This document shows positions 1-11,843 of a DNA stretch of 64,000 bases, piece by piece. Below the pieces are notes generated by a model. It was not told where the DNA came from and did no database searches. It worked only from the letters and a program-made list of their open reading frames with translations. Where the stretch lies: contig NC_058167.1 in assembly GCF_020080835.1 (NCBI RefSeq), forward strand, positions 10,510,957-10,574,956. The letters run 5' to 3'. The translations under genes were made by a program, and so were the position numbers. The DNA is from Cotesia glomerata (lineage: Eukaryota > Arthropoda > Insecta > Hymenoptera > Braconidae). Position 1 is the stretch's first letter. Every line of letters begins with the position of its first letter.

Positions 1-40
1 TTATTTACTTGATTCTAAAACAATAATTTAAGAAGAAAAA

Positions 41-3000
41 ATGATGAACATTCACAAAATAGGCATGAAATTATGTAGACTATGTGGAAAAGAAAAAGCC
101 CGTGGAACAGATGTTTTTGAAGATAAAATAAAAGGAGCTGTTTTAGTTTCAATTATCAATAAATATTTTTCTAAAGATGTGAGTATTGTTTAATAACTAA
201 TAATTTAATGTTTATTTTAATTAATAATTAATTAATTAAATCGGTTACAGGTAATAAATGTTTCGATTTCTGATACATTTTCCAAGTATGTCTGCATGGA
301 TTGCGAGCAAAAAATATGCAGCTTTGATGAGTTTTGTCTGATGGTAGCCAATGTACAAAAACAGCTCTCTGCTCCGTCCTTAGAAATTGATTTTGCAGAG
401 GTAATTTAGTTTTTTAATCAGTGACAAGTGAAGAATATACTAAAACAAAATCAGCTGATGATCTTTAAATTTTATTTAATAAATTAAGTAACTTAAAAAA
501 TGTTTAAGAAAAAAAATGACATTTATAGTTTTGCACGCCTCATAGCGCGAAGCGCGTGAGGTTGTGCTTTATACTCGACTCATCAAGGTCAAGCAATTTT
601 GTGATCTTTAACTCTTCAGCACTCTCGCAAAACGATTTACTATCATTACTCGCGCGATGAGAAAAACTCTCACGCCTTTTGTGGAAGCGCACGCATGCTT
701 ATAGCCCCTTTAATTTAATAAATCTCAAACAAGATAAATTTTTTTTTGCCCTCCGGGCGTAAAGCGTCAACTTTAGCCCCGCTGCGCTAAACGAAGTTGC
801 CGCTTTACGCCTCCGTCGAGGAAAAAAATAGTATACACTCCTCGGGAAGTAAATAAGAAAGCCTCAGATCACATGTTTGTTGACCTCGGCTTCGCCTCGG
901 CCAACAATTACATGTGATCTGAGACATTTCTTACTTTACTTCCCTAGGGGTGTAATGTACTGTTAAAACAAAAAAAAATTGACTTATTTAAAAATAATAT
1001 TTTCTGCCCTCCGGCCGGAAAGTGGCAACTTTCTGGCCGCTGCGCTAAACAAAGTTGCCACATTCCGGCTACGTCGAGTAGAAAAATAGTATACACACCT
1101 TGGCCAGTAAATAAGAAAGCCTCAGATCACATGTTTGTCAACCTCGGCTTCGCCTCGGCCAACAATTACATGTGATCTGAGACTCTTCTTATTTTACTGG
1201 CCTAGGTATGTAATATCCCTAGCGGTTTTGTAAATGCCGAAAAAATGTCGCAATTATACAGTATTAATGCGGTATTTTTTCAGCATTTTTTCGGTTGTTT
1301 TGGTCAGTTTTTTTATCGAAAAATTACGGAACATTTACCGTAAAAATGCGATACATTTACGCTAAAAATTTAGAATATTTACGCTGAAAATGCGGCATAT
1401 TTACGGTAATAAGGCGGTAAAATGATTGTATTAAAACCATATTTAAAAAATTGTGTAAAATTAAATAACGCTCGGACTGGGATTCGAACCCAGAACCTCC
1501 TGAGGACATGTCGGCTACTCTACCATTTGAGCTACCCGGATTATACCATACTGTTTTTTTGCTTATTCTATTTACATTAAGCCACACCGTCCATCTTACG
1601 ATAAGCATATTTAAAATTAAATAATATAATTATATATGTGAAACAATATAACTTTTCGATTTTAGAAAATTTTCAATTTTCTAAGTGAGAAATTAAAAAT
1701 TGAAATTAAAATTAGAATATATTTACTTAACATATGTATTATTCTATATTAATTACTGCTAAATACCTAATTAAAAAATAATATTCGACATATTTTTTAT
1801 TCAAAAACAGTATTTGTTTTTGCAAAGTAGCGATGGAGAATAAAAAGCAAAATTTGAAATTTTTCATTTTATTCATTTCTAACATAGAAGTGAACTAAAA
1901 TAAAACTAAATCTTTAATAATTGTCCATTATGTCAGAAAATATTCGGCAAAATTACTGTATTATTACGGTAATTATTTGGAATTTTTTGGGTAAAATTTG
2001 GGCATTAATGCGGTAATTGTATAGTATATTTTTGGTAACTGTACAGCATAAGTGCAGTATATATACTGGATAACTACAGTATAAAAACTGGCCAAAACAA
2101 CTATAGTTTAACCGCATTATTACCAAATTATAACGGTAAATATACGGCATGAGCATAAATGCCGAAAAATTACGGTATTTTTACGGCATTCTCAAAACCG
2201 CGAGGGATACTATTTATAATAATACATCCAAACACAAATGCACTCTTACGAGAACCTCCGAACTGTACCGATCAGACCCGATTTTTTAAATTCTGACCCC
2301 TCTACTTTACTATTGCGATGAGAAAATATCTCACAGAGTTAATAAAATTTATTTTATTTTTTTATAGTATAGAACAATTAAAATAATAATATTGCAATCT
2401 GAAATAATATTAATTTTTTGGCAGATAGAAAAAAAATCACATAGTCATTCCATTTGAAATTTGAAAGAAAATTTGAGTTATTGATGAGCGTGAGAGAAAA
2501 TCTCATAGCGAGAGTGCTGAAGGGTTAAATGTCTCTATCACAACCATATTACACTTATACAATAATATAAGTAGATGTACACGGAGAAATCACTTAAATC
2601 TAACCATCTTTTACTTTCTAAAATCATTTCATGTAGCTATTTTGAAAAAAAAAACGTTTTGAAAAAAATTTTACGTGGACGTCCGGATGTCACCCCATTT
2701 TGGATGTACCAACGATTACTCCCAAACAAATTGATATTTCAAGACCGGACCTTTTTTATTAGTTTAAGAATTCGATGAACTGGGTCCGTATTTCATATCA
2801 GTAGCCTAGTTTACGTACTTTTTTTTTAAATTGAATTTTTATTAAAATTTATTACGATATAACCGTACAAAGACAAACGAATTTTTCTTATTTGTCACGT
2901 GAAAACTATGGCGCTACTTGATAAAGCTAGATTTTTTTAGACTGCGTACGCATATAACAAGAAAAAAGGGCGCTGATATTTAAAAAAAAAAAAAAAAGTA

Positions 3001-5463
3001 CTCTGTAAGAAATTACTTAATTATAATTTTCTTTTTTTTTTATCAGTTACACAATTCATTTTTTCTTAAAAAATGAATGAGCGTTATGAGGCGTGCACTT
3101 TTGGATTTTCCAAACTTTTTTGAAATTTTTACATATGGAATTTTTTCCTATTTTTTTTGTGGTAGTTTGTTAGAAAAAATTATGAAATATCTCTTCATTG
3201 AATTATGAAGAATATTTTATTGACATAATACTAAAGTTAGCTGACTTTTAATTTTTTAATTTTGCAATTTTATTCTAATTAAAAAATAAAATATTCTAAA
3301 AAAATCAATTATCTCAAAATTTATAGTTCAAAAATGATATTTATTAATTATAATACTAAAGTTAGCCGACATTTTTAATTTTTTTATTTTTTTTTATTTA
3401 TCAAATTAGAAGTAAAAAATATTTTTGAAAAATTGCACTTGTAGATTTTAAAGTTTTTTACAAATATAATTTTTTTTTTATTTTCTAGTAATAATTTTTT
3501 CAATAAAAAAATAATTATAAATATTTTTAGATGTCGGCTAACTTAATTTTCATTTATTAATTTATTAGAGTTGATTTGTTCTTAATTAAAATAAAATTGC
3601 AAGTGTCAATAACTAGGTCTTTTATCGTACTGAAACATATTTTTTTAAAATTGCACTTGTAATTTTTCAAATTTTTTACAATAAAATTTTTTTTTTTTTA
3701 ATAATTTTTTCAATAAAAAAAAATCATAAACATTTTTAGATATCGGCTAAGTTAATTTTCATATTGAGATAATAATAAAGCTAACCGACATTTTTGATTT
3801 TGCTTAATTTATTGAATTAGAACTAAAAAATATTTTTTTCAAAATTGCAATTGTAGTTTTTGAAATTTTTTACAAAATCAATTTTTTTTTTAATAATTTT
3901 TTCAATAAAAAAATTATAAATATTTCTAGATGTCGGCTAACTTAAATTAAAAATTTTAATTTTCATATTGACATAATAATAAAGTTAGCCGACATTTTTA
4001 AATTAAAAATAAAAAATATTTTTTTAAAAATTGCACTTACAGTTTTTCAAACTTTTAAAAAATCAATTTTTTTTTTCAATTTTTGTTATTGAAAAAATTA
4101 CTACAAAAAAAATTGTTTTTTTTTTTAATTTTAAAAACTGTAAGTGCAATTTTTAAAAAATCAATTTTTTTTGTAATAATTTTTTTAATAAAAAAAATTA
4201 TAAAAATTTCTAGATGTCGGCTAACTTAAATTAAAAATTTTAATTTTCATATTGACATAATAATAAAGTTAGCCGACATTTTTAAATTAAAAATAAAAAA
4301 TATTTTTTTAAAAATTGCACTTACAGTTTTTCAAACTTTTAAAAAATCAATTTTTTTTTCAATTTTTGTTATTGAAAAAATTACTACAAAAAAAATTGTT
4401 TTTTTTTTTAATTTTAAAAACTGCAAGTGCAATTTTTAAAAAATCAATTTTTTTTGTAATAATTTTTTTAATAAAAAAAATTATAAAAATTTTATTAACT
4501 TAAAAAATTTCAGGATATGCTTTGCCATTTAAAAGAAAATGAAATAGTAATGGAGAAGCCTGTACCTGTATCAAGAGTGAGAAAAAAGCACATGTGTGAG
4601 CAGTGTGCTAAAAGTTTTAGGTGTCAGTCGCACTTGGAGCGACACAAAAGGATCCATACTGGGCAACGACCGTTTATTTGTAATGTAATTATTAATTAAA
4701 TTATTTTTATTCTTCAAATAAATTATAAACAAAAATCTTACATTACTGCTGGTTTCAGATATGTTCAATGTCATTCAACCAACAAGAAGTCCTCCGAAAA
4801 CACCAAGAAAGCCATCAAGGAAAGAAAGAATTTCGTTGCGAGACTTGTCAGCAGTCGTTTCGCTACAAAATATCTCTAAAGTCTCACATGCTAAATTTTC
4901 ATTTGGAGCCTGATCAGAGTTCGGCGAATCCTTTTGGAAGCAATCTGTTGACTTGCACCGAGTGTGGCAAGACCTTCGCCACGAGATACAAGCTTCAGAG
5001 ACACGCGAGGTGTCACACTGGAGAGCGTCCTTACAGCTGCAACTTTTGCAATCGCGCTTTCTCGCAAACTGGCAATTTGAAATTACACTTGAGCAAGTGC
5101 TCTCGCAGCAGCATGATTCCTGAAGGAATCGACGTGTCGGGAGTTGATTACGAGTGTCGAGAAAATGAACCAGAGTTGACTAGTCAAAGACTGGAACCCT
5201 TCCCTCCTGTTTACATCACAGAAAGCGAAATCCAAAAGACAATTAATGAAACTATCAACTCGACGGATCCTAATTCGTCGTCATATTTAATTAAGAGCTA
5301 TGACAATCAAATTTATATAGATGATGAAATTGAAACGATTCTTGATCAAGATTTGGGACATCTTAATGCTGATAAATATCCTAACACATCAGACAAAATG
5401 TCTCTTTGTTTAAAACAGCCAGAGACTCCAGAATTGTTACATAGTTTACTGTATGATGTTTAG
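41..5463 (+). CDS. ZAD-domain C2H2 zinc-finger protein (4 coding exons)
   Basis: Probable nuclear DNA-binding transcription factor. Exons 41-178, 251-400, 4514-4684 and 4759-5463 join in phase 0 to give 387 aa; all introns start GT and end AG. Residues 10-95 form a ZAD (zinc-finger associated) domain, with cysteines C12, C15, C61 and C64 placed as in insect ZAD proteins, where the domain mediates dimerisation. Five fingers follow: residues 124-144, 152-172 (split by intron 3), 180-201, 219-239 and 247-267. The last ends in Cys instead of His (C2HC), and TGERP-type linkers join some fingers. The 120-residue acidic C-terminal tail has no recognised domain. I chose the first ATG (Met1); Met2 or Met9 are also possible. 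An AATAAA lies just after the stop (about 5464-5470). Intron 2 is over 4 kb and filled with repeats. ZAD genes diverge fast, so no orthologue name is given. Confidence 0.85.
748..957. repeat. Hairpin repeat, copy A
   Basis: This stretch folds into nested inverted repeats. GCGTAAAGCG pairs with CGCTTTACGC (about 757-815). GGGAAGTAAATAAGAAA (from about 844) pairs with TTTCTTACTTTACTTCCC. CTCAGATCACATGT (863-876) pairs with ACATGTGATCTGAG (910-923), around a CCTCGGCTTCGCCTCGG loop. There is no ORF. Probably a short non-autonomous DNA element. Confidence 0.6.
1006..1216. repeat. Hairpin repeat, copy B (diverged twin of copy A)
   Basis: Same layout as the copy about 260 bases upstream. The CTCAGATCACATGT / ACATGTGATCTGAG stem and GCTTCGCCTCGG loop are conserved, but the other stems differ in sequence while still pairing. 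Here the outer stem is GGCCAGTAAATAAGAA with TTCTTATTTTACTGGCC, and the first stem is GCCGGAAAGTGG with CCACATTCCGGC. Confidence 0.6.
1216..2207. mobile_element. TA-flanked TIR element containing a tRNA-like sequence
   Basis: The left end TCCCTAGCGGTTTTG and right end CAAAACCGCGAGGGA are inverted repeats, flanked by TA at 1214-1215 and 2208-2209, as in Tc1/mariner-class MITEs. The interior is made of short iterations of ACGGTA / TGCGGTA-type motifs in both orientations. No transposase is present. Confidence 0.6.
1470..1541 (-). tRNA. tRNA-like sequence, probably a pseudogene or SINE head
   Basis: On the minus strand there is a good A box (TAGCTCAAATGG), D-stem GCTC/GAGT, and a perfect T-arm CTGGG-TTCGAAT-CCCAG containing a B box. 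The anticodon stem pairs poorly (GCCGA against TCAGG), position 33 is A rather than U, and the acceptor stem has mismatches. A functional tRNA is therefore unlikely, although the polymerase III promoter looks intact. Confidence 0.45.
2529..3919. other. Intron 2 of the zinc-finger gene, AT-rich repeat ground
   Basis: No coding exon is seen. From about 3040 the sequence is built of diverged modules in both orientations. They share the motif GTTAGCCGACAT or its reverse ATGTCGGCTAAC and the phrase TTGCACTTGTAG followed by T-rich runs. The same motif recurs at 3920-4500, 18060-19520 and 38820-39000. Confidence 0.5.
3920..4500. repeat. Tandem duplication, period about 284 bp
   Basis: Two nearly identical units (about 3920-4203 and 4204-4500) each contain CTAGATGTCGGCTAAC, AAAGTTAGCCGACATTT, and an inverted pair TTGCACTTACAG / CTGYAAGTGCAA. 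The phrase ACATAATAATAAAG starts at 3971 and again at 4255. The second unit ends a few bases before the exon 3 acceptor, so it may carry part of that splice context. Confidence 0.7.
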
Positions 5464-5693
5464 AAATAAATTACAATAATTATTAACTATAATAAAAATT
5501 CATGAGAATGAATTTAACAGACATCTAATAATTTTTTTAATAATTAAATTTTAATGAAAAAAATTTTAGTACTAACAAAAAAAAATTATGTGCGAATTTT
5601 TAAAAATATAAAAAAAAAATTTTTTTTGAAAAAATGGGCATTTTTATGATAATTAGTTTATTGAAAATTTTAAACAATTTTATTTTTTAGCTA

Positions 5694-5886
5694 CGCGGTA
5701 AGAACAAGATAATATTGGATATCATCCCAGATTATACTCGGTGATATCTGTAGTGAAAAAAAATTTCAAATTATAGCTAAAATAATCCAGATTACACTGT
5801 GTGATATCTGGATTATACTCATTGTAATCTGGATTATACTCAGTATAATCTGGGATTATATCCAGTGTCATCTTGTTCTTTCCGTG
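5694..5886. mobile_element. Small MITE with CACGG-type ends
   Basis: The ends are inverted: CGCGGTAAGAACAAGAT on the left, ATCTTGTTCTTTCCGTG on the right. The match continues into a CCAGATTATACT block and TA flanks both sides. The interior repeats 'CAGATTATACTC' and 'GATATCTG' in both orientations. A related copy, itself interrupted, lies at about 57302-57788. Confidence 0.65.
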
Positions 5887-6680
5887 TACAGAAATAAAAA
5901 TTTTTGTTAGACATTTTTAAAAAAAAAAATTTTTTTGACAGGAAAAAAAAAATTTTGGATAAAATTTTGCAAGTTGTTTTTATAAAATTATTTATTTCGA
6001 AATAAAAAAAAAAATTTTTTTTTTTTTAATTTTTTTGGCTTGGGAAAAAAAATTTTGGATGAAAATTTGCAAGTTGTTTTTATAAAATTATTTTTTTTTA
6101 AATAAAGTTACTAAGAAAAGTTTTTATTTCTTCAGGTAAGAAATAAAAATGTTTAAAATTTTCAACAAATTAATTTCAGTGTATATTTTATATATAAATT
6201 AATTAATTATAAAAATTAAAATAATTATCAGATGTCTGCTTATTTCAGTATCATAAAAATTAGAATAGTATACATGTTTATTTTATTTTTTAACTCTTTT
6301 ACAATCAATTCAATGAGCTGTTATGCCACTATCACAAATAACCACTCCGAGTACGCAGTGAAAGAAACTATTAATTTTAGTAATTCTAAATAAAAATAAT
6401 TATCAAAAATTTTTATGTATTTTAAAGTTAATAAACACTGGGTAAAGTTATTTAAAAACAGAAAACCAAAAATAAAAGATACAATCGCAGTACATAAGTA
6501 TGCCCCAAAGAAACTAAATAAAATTAGCAGTCAAGTATAATTTAGTTCCTCAATTTGATAGTGACTTAGCATCACTCGTTAGTACGCGATTCTATAAAAA
6601 AAATTTCCGAGCTTCGCTCGGATTGCCATCATTTTGTTGCTACTACATTTCCCTTTTATTTTATAATATTTAATATTATA

Positions 6681-6686
6681 TTTATT
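6681..6686 (-). promoter_or_regulatory. Candidate AMBRA1 polyadenylation signal
   Basis: AATAAA on the minus strand about 105 bases after the AMBRA1 stop codon. The region is AT-rich, so chance occurrence is possible. Confidence 0.3.
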
Positions 6687-6790
6687 TCATTATATTTACT
6701 CTGTTAATCATTATTTGTTTCGATAACAATAATATTGTTATTACTTATATTATTAATATTGTTATCATGGTAATTAAATATAAATAGGAA

Positions 6791-9700
6791 TCAATGAAGA
6801 ATATTAAGTAGTCCAGTATTGGTAGCATAAATAATTCCTTGACCCGCTTGCGGAACCCATCTTATACAATTAAGGCTCATGTAACCAGCGTTCTCGCGAT
6901 GAACTTGCTGGAGTTCACGTAAAAGCACCATTGATTTCTTGCTGTCCTTTTGATCTTCCTGGTTGCGAGAAGCGTACCGGTTTGAGAGCATCCGAGTGTG
7001 TGTGAGAAACGACGGAATGTTGTAGGTTTCGAAGCTGTATGGCAAAAATTGGTCGAGCACTTCGTCCTCGCGAGTCTCCAGGTTCTTTATTTCTTTTTCT
7101 GTGGTCTCGTCCTCCAAGGGACGCTCGATGAATTTGTAGATCAGCGCCATTGGAAATGGTCTCAAGGGCGCGTGAACACGACGAGACGCTAGGCCAACTA
7201 ATAAGTGTCCATGAGTTGGAGATATTGACAGAGATGCTACTGTTTGGTCTACTTTTGTCGAGTGTAGCTGCTTGCCCAGGGTTTCCCATTCGAGACTGTA
7301 TATTCCTGGGGAAATTGTTTATTTTTATTTCAGGAAGATTTTTACATACGTTAATTATTCAAATGAAGATTAATCAGTTTTGGGCAGAATATCATTTTCT
7401 GTTTGTGTTTCTTAATTTTTTAATTATAAACTAGCAACCTTGCAGACACTATATGACTGCCGTGACTTGTGAACTATAAATAAATAAAATTTTGCATCAT
7501 TAAATAATAACTTTTGTTAAATTGCACTTCATTTTCTTAACTATTGACATTTTTAAAGATATAAGCTCATTCCGATGTTACAATCATCAAGAGCTTTCAT
7601 TTGAATACCCACATGCATTTTGATATATTTTTTATATTTTCATATATATAATATATATAAATATATGAAATATATGAAAAATTGATGTGGGTACTCAAAT
7701 GAAAGGTCTTGATGAGTGTAATGTCGGGATGAACTTATATCTTTAAAAATGTCAATAGTTCTCAAGATATTTGATAAAATGCCCTGTACTTTCTTAACTA
7801 TTGACATTTAAAAATATATATGCTCATCTTGATGATACACTCATCAAGAGCTTTCATTTGAGTACCCACATGCATTTTGATATATTTTTCATATATACAT
7901 ATATATATAATATATATAAATATATGAAAAATTGATGTGTATACTCAAATGAAAGGTCTTGATGAGTGCAATGTCGGGATGAGCTTATATCTTTAAAAAT
8001 GTCAAAAGTTCACAAGATATTTGATAAAATGCCCTGTACTTTCTTAACTATTGACATTTAAAAATATATAAGCTCATCTTGATGATACACTCATCAAGAG
8101 CTTTCACTTGAGTACCCACATGCATTTTGATATATTTTTCATATATACATATATGTAATATACATAAATATATGAAATATATAAAAAATTGATGTGGGTA
8201 CTCAAATGAAAGGTCTTGATGAGTGTAACATCGGAATGAGCTTATATCTTTAAAAATGTCAATAGTTCACAAGATACAAAGTCATTTCTTAATTATGTGT
8301 CTGGAGATAGAGTATTTTTAAATTCAGCCTAAATACTTATCATATAAATTGAATATCGGTGAGAATAATAAGAAACCTTGAAAAAGCACAAATTCAAATC
8401 AAGACCTTTGCTATGACACTAAATTTCACTAAAAAAACTGATTTTATCATATGACTATCTTGGAAACAAAATTTTTCTTATTCTCTTAATAATAATATAG
8501 ATTAGTATTTATTGTTCTGAAAATTTTTTAATTTGAAGAATAAAAATTATTTTTGAGAAAAATTATTCGTTAAAAAAGAATAATATATAATTTTTAGAAA
8601 TTATTAGAAATAAATTTATCGAGAGTTTTAAAGCCTAATCTGAATTACTCTGACTTTTAATCTGGACAGGCGAGAATGTAACTTCATTTTAGAAATTTAT
8701 AGTTTAATTTTACTTGCTATTATATGGTTTGATTTACTTTTTGTAAAATTGTAACTATTAATTAATTAGAAAAAAAAAAACATGACCAATTCTTTGTAAA
8801 AAATTAATAATTATATGAAAATACAATTAATTAAAAAAAAAATCATTAATTAGAAAAAAATAAGTAACTAATGGTAATATTATTAATAAAAATAATATTA
8901 CTGCCCAACACTGATGCCGATTAATTAATTTCAAGTTAATCATTTTTTTCATACATAAAAAAACTATAAATAATTAAAAATTACCTATTGTTGTAGACAT
9001 ATGCATCCGTCCAGACGGCAAAAATGATGCCAAGTATTTACCATCCGAAGAAATATCAATATTAGCATCATTATGAATCTTGCACTCGCGTACAACAATA
9101 TTTTTCTCAGCTAAAAAAAAACCAATAATTAACAACCAATCAACCTTAATAAAAATCAATATTTATTTAAATAAAAATTAATTAAAAATAAATTAAAATA
9201 AATAAAAAATGAACTTACAATCTCTAATATCAGGTATTTTTCCATCGGAAAAGTCCCAAGCTTGTACCCTGTACTTCTGCTGCTCAGAATCATGAAACGA
9301 CATTGGAACATGTTCAGTCCTAATCTCAACATCATCATTATCGTCATTAGCCGGCTCTTGGCCATCACCCCGTCCACCATTGGCATCAACAGCCATCCCC
9401 GCAGCAGCAACGTGTCCTGGGAACCGAGCTCGTGCTATTTCATTCAAATTAATCATCGGGACCCAGGGGGAGCTCCGAATAGGATCAATGGGCGGTGACA
9501 CAAACTCAGGAGCCGCGTGATCGGAGCCCTGAGATGATGACGAGTTTGACGAATCTGACTGGACCGCATTTTGTCTCTGGATTCTCGTGGTCAGTATCCG
9601 ACGCGGAGTCTCGTAGGAAGGTGGTGGTAATCTTAGAAGATGATCACGATGACCTGGCAAGTTGTTGAAGTCGCTTACAGGAACGTTGTTCACCTGGAGA

Positions 9701-9928
9701 ACTGGTACATTCAATTGTTGTCTAGGTGCATCTCGGGATGATGTAATCCGACGAATTGGCAGTGTCCAGCTTGGTTCTGTCGTTGGTTGCCAGAATCTTA
9801 GACTAGTCAATCGTGATGATGCACGGTTTAAAAGGACACTAGCACTCAAGCGTCTTATTGCTCGCAATATATCATCTTCATGGACACGCGATTGTCGTGG
9901 ATAATTACGTGTTCTTGGAAATTCTCTT

Positions 9929-9999
<71 letters not shown>

Positions 10000-10097
10000 G
10001 TTATTGTTATTATTACTATTACTATTAATAATATTGTTATTATTATTTATAATATTATTACTATTATTATTATTATTATTGTTATTATTATTTATAA

Positions 10098-10145
<48 letters not shown>

Positions 10146-11697
10146 TGCTACTATTAGCAGCAGAAGTAGCAGAATTTGTAGATTCAGACAGTCGAGTATC
10201 ATCAACAACTCCAGAAAGTGAGTTAACATTATTCTGAATCCTCTCGATGATACTTTGTAATTCAGCGGACAGAGTACTGCTCTCAGAAGCAATACCTAAA
10301 TTTCTTCCCAGTCTTGAAGAATCATTGGCAATAGAAGTTGACGGTGTAGGTGAAATAAAATTACTATTTCCATTAGAATTATTATTACCAACATTGCTAC
10401 CAATGTTATTAATGCTAGGATTATAATTTTGATTTTGACTTTGATAAATCATTGAATTCGGAAACAATCTTTCGAGCCGGTCAGCCATCCTCCGGTACTT
10501 TAAAATAACTGGCCTAGGCATTGGAAGAGCATCTGCAGTGCCCAGTAAAAGTCGTGTGGACCTCAAATTGCTGTCTGGTTGATTATTACTACCACTGGCA
10601 TTTGTGCCTTCAGGTGGTTCCGATGTTGAGGGCTGCTCGCGTCTTGAACCTCTGCGCTCAGATGCACGATCAGCTTCAGTCGCTTCGCAGTATATTATAA
10701 TAGACTGGGCTATGACTAAGTCAATCAATTCTAGAGCCAAGCGAATTATGACGTATATGTAACAGAGTCTCTCGTAAGCTCCGTTCTCGTTTATTTTGTT
10801 CAAGGTAATTCTTACCTTCTCAAAGGCCCCCAGTAAACTGTATTGCGTTGATTTACTCATTATCATCAGCATACGATTCGCTGGAGTTCTAGACCTCGAC
10901 TCGCTTCCATAATCCGGTAAAAAACACCAATAATTAAGCAAGCGCGCGTCCAGAGTATGAAGCGCCAACCTTAGCGGCCGCATGTCGTCAGTTTGATGAA
11001 CGTAATCTCTAGCGTAAGTTTTTATGCGGATATACTCGGCTATTCCAGGAGTAATCCGTCTTACTTCTCCGTCTTCATCCAGCGAGTCGTTAGAACCCGG
11101 AGGGGTCCACTTGCTGACCAGCCGATGCGCTAAACTGGATATCGTCGGCGATTCACTCTCTCGATCTCTAATAGTCAGATTCGAGTAAGTGTGGTCGCTG
11201 GTTGAGTTTGAGTAAGAGCTAGAACTAAGTCGGGGGTAATTGCCGTCTAGAAAAGAAATAAAGTTTTGGTAAAATAAATTTTCAGCCTCATGCTCTTGGG
11301 GGATACAGTTCGACAGCTCTTCCAGCATATTGTACTGCTCTGGAGTAAACACTGGACTAGTTTCTCCACTGGTTCTAGGCTCTTGTGTACGATTCGCCAG
11401 CCAAGATGGCCCAGCAGATGAAGATGAAGCTCCGTGTTGTCGCTCGTAATTTTGTATCAGAGCTTTTTTGAAGTTTCTCAGTCGCTCTACTGAAGGCGAA
11501 TCTTGGGTGTCTCTTGATGTTGAAGCTACTGGGTCCTCGGAGGTGTTTCTTTGGAAATTTCGAGAGTGAAGTGATCGTAATTCTTGGAGAAGAACTTTCC
11601 ATTTAGATCTTGAAGTTTGATATCTCGTCATGTAGTTTCGGAGTTCTGTTATTTGGACATCAATCCTTGTTCTTGAAGTTCCTGCATATGATTGTGG

Positions 11698-11741
<44 letters not shown>

Positions 11742-11769
11742 TACTGCTACCACTACTACCAACACTTTG

Positions 11770-11843
<74 letters not shown>

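Larger units (their letters stand above)
608..2528. mobile_element. piggyBac-like MITE shell (TTAA-flanked), in intron 2 of the zinc-finger gene
   Basis: TTAA at 608-611 is followed by CTCTTCAGCACTCTCGC, and the right end carries GCGAGAGTGCTGAAGGG before TTAA at 2525-2528. These are matching terminal inverted repeats with the TTAA target duplication typical of piggyBac elements. Sub-terminal sequence (CGCGATGAGAAAAACTCTCACG and the GAGCGTGAGAGAAAATCTC region) is also inverted. No transposase ORF is visible. The interior holds later insertions: two hairpin repeats and a TIR element with a tRNA-like sequence. Confidence 0.6.
5464..6790. other. Short convergent intergenic region
   Basis: This is the 3'-to-3' gap between the zinc-finger gene (+) and AMBRA1 (-). 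It is AT-rich with long A and T runs, one small MITE at 5694-5886 and no ORF of note. Both 3' UTRs must end here. Confidence 0.6.

Noticed and set aside
1357..1608. 83-codon minus-strand ORF containing GSSNGRVAD and GGSGFESQ
   Set aside because: This is the familiar translation across a tRNA-like sequence, not a protein.
4315..4503. 62-codon Phe/Leu/Lys-rich ORF in intron 2 of the zinc-finger gene
   Set aside because: Product of T- and A-rich tandem repeats.
7550..8280. Regularly spaced palindromic repeats resembling a CRISPR array
   Set aside because: Modules are about 200 bp, AT-rich, eukaryotic, lie in an intron and are bounded by Helitron ends; there are no unique spacers or cas genes.
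9880..10292. Poly-Ile, poly-Leu and poly-Tyr ORFs around 9.9-10.3 kb and 11.6-11.9 kb
   Set aside because: They are other-frame readings of the AAT microsatellites inside AMBRA1.
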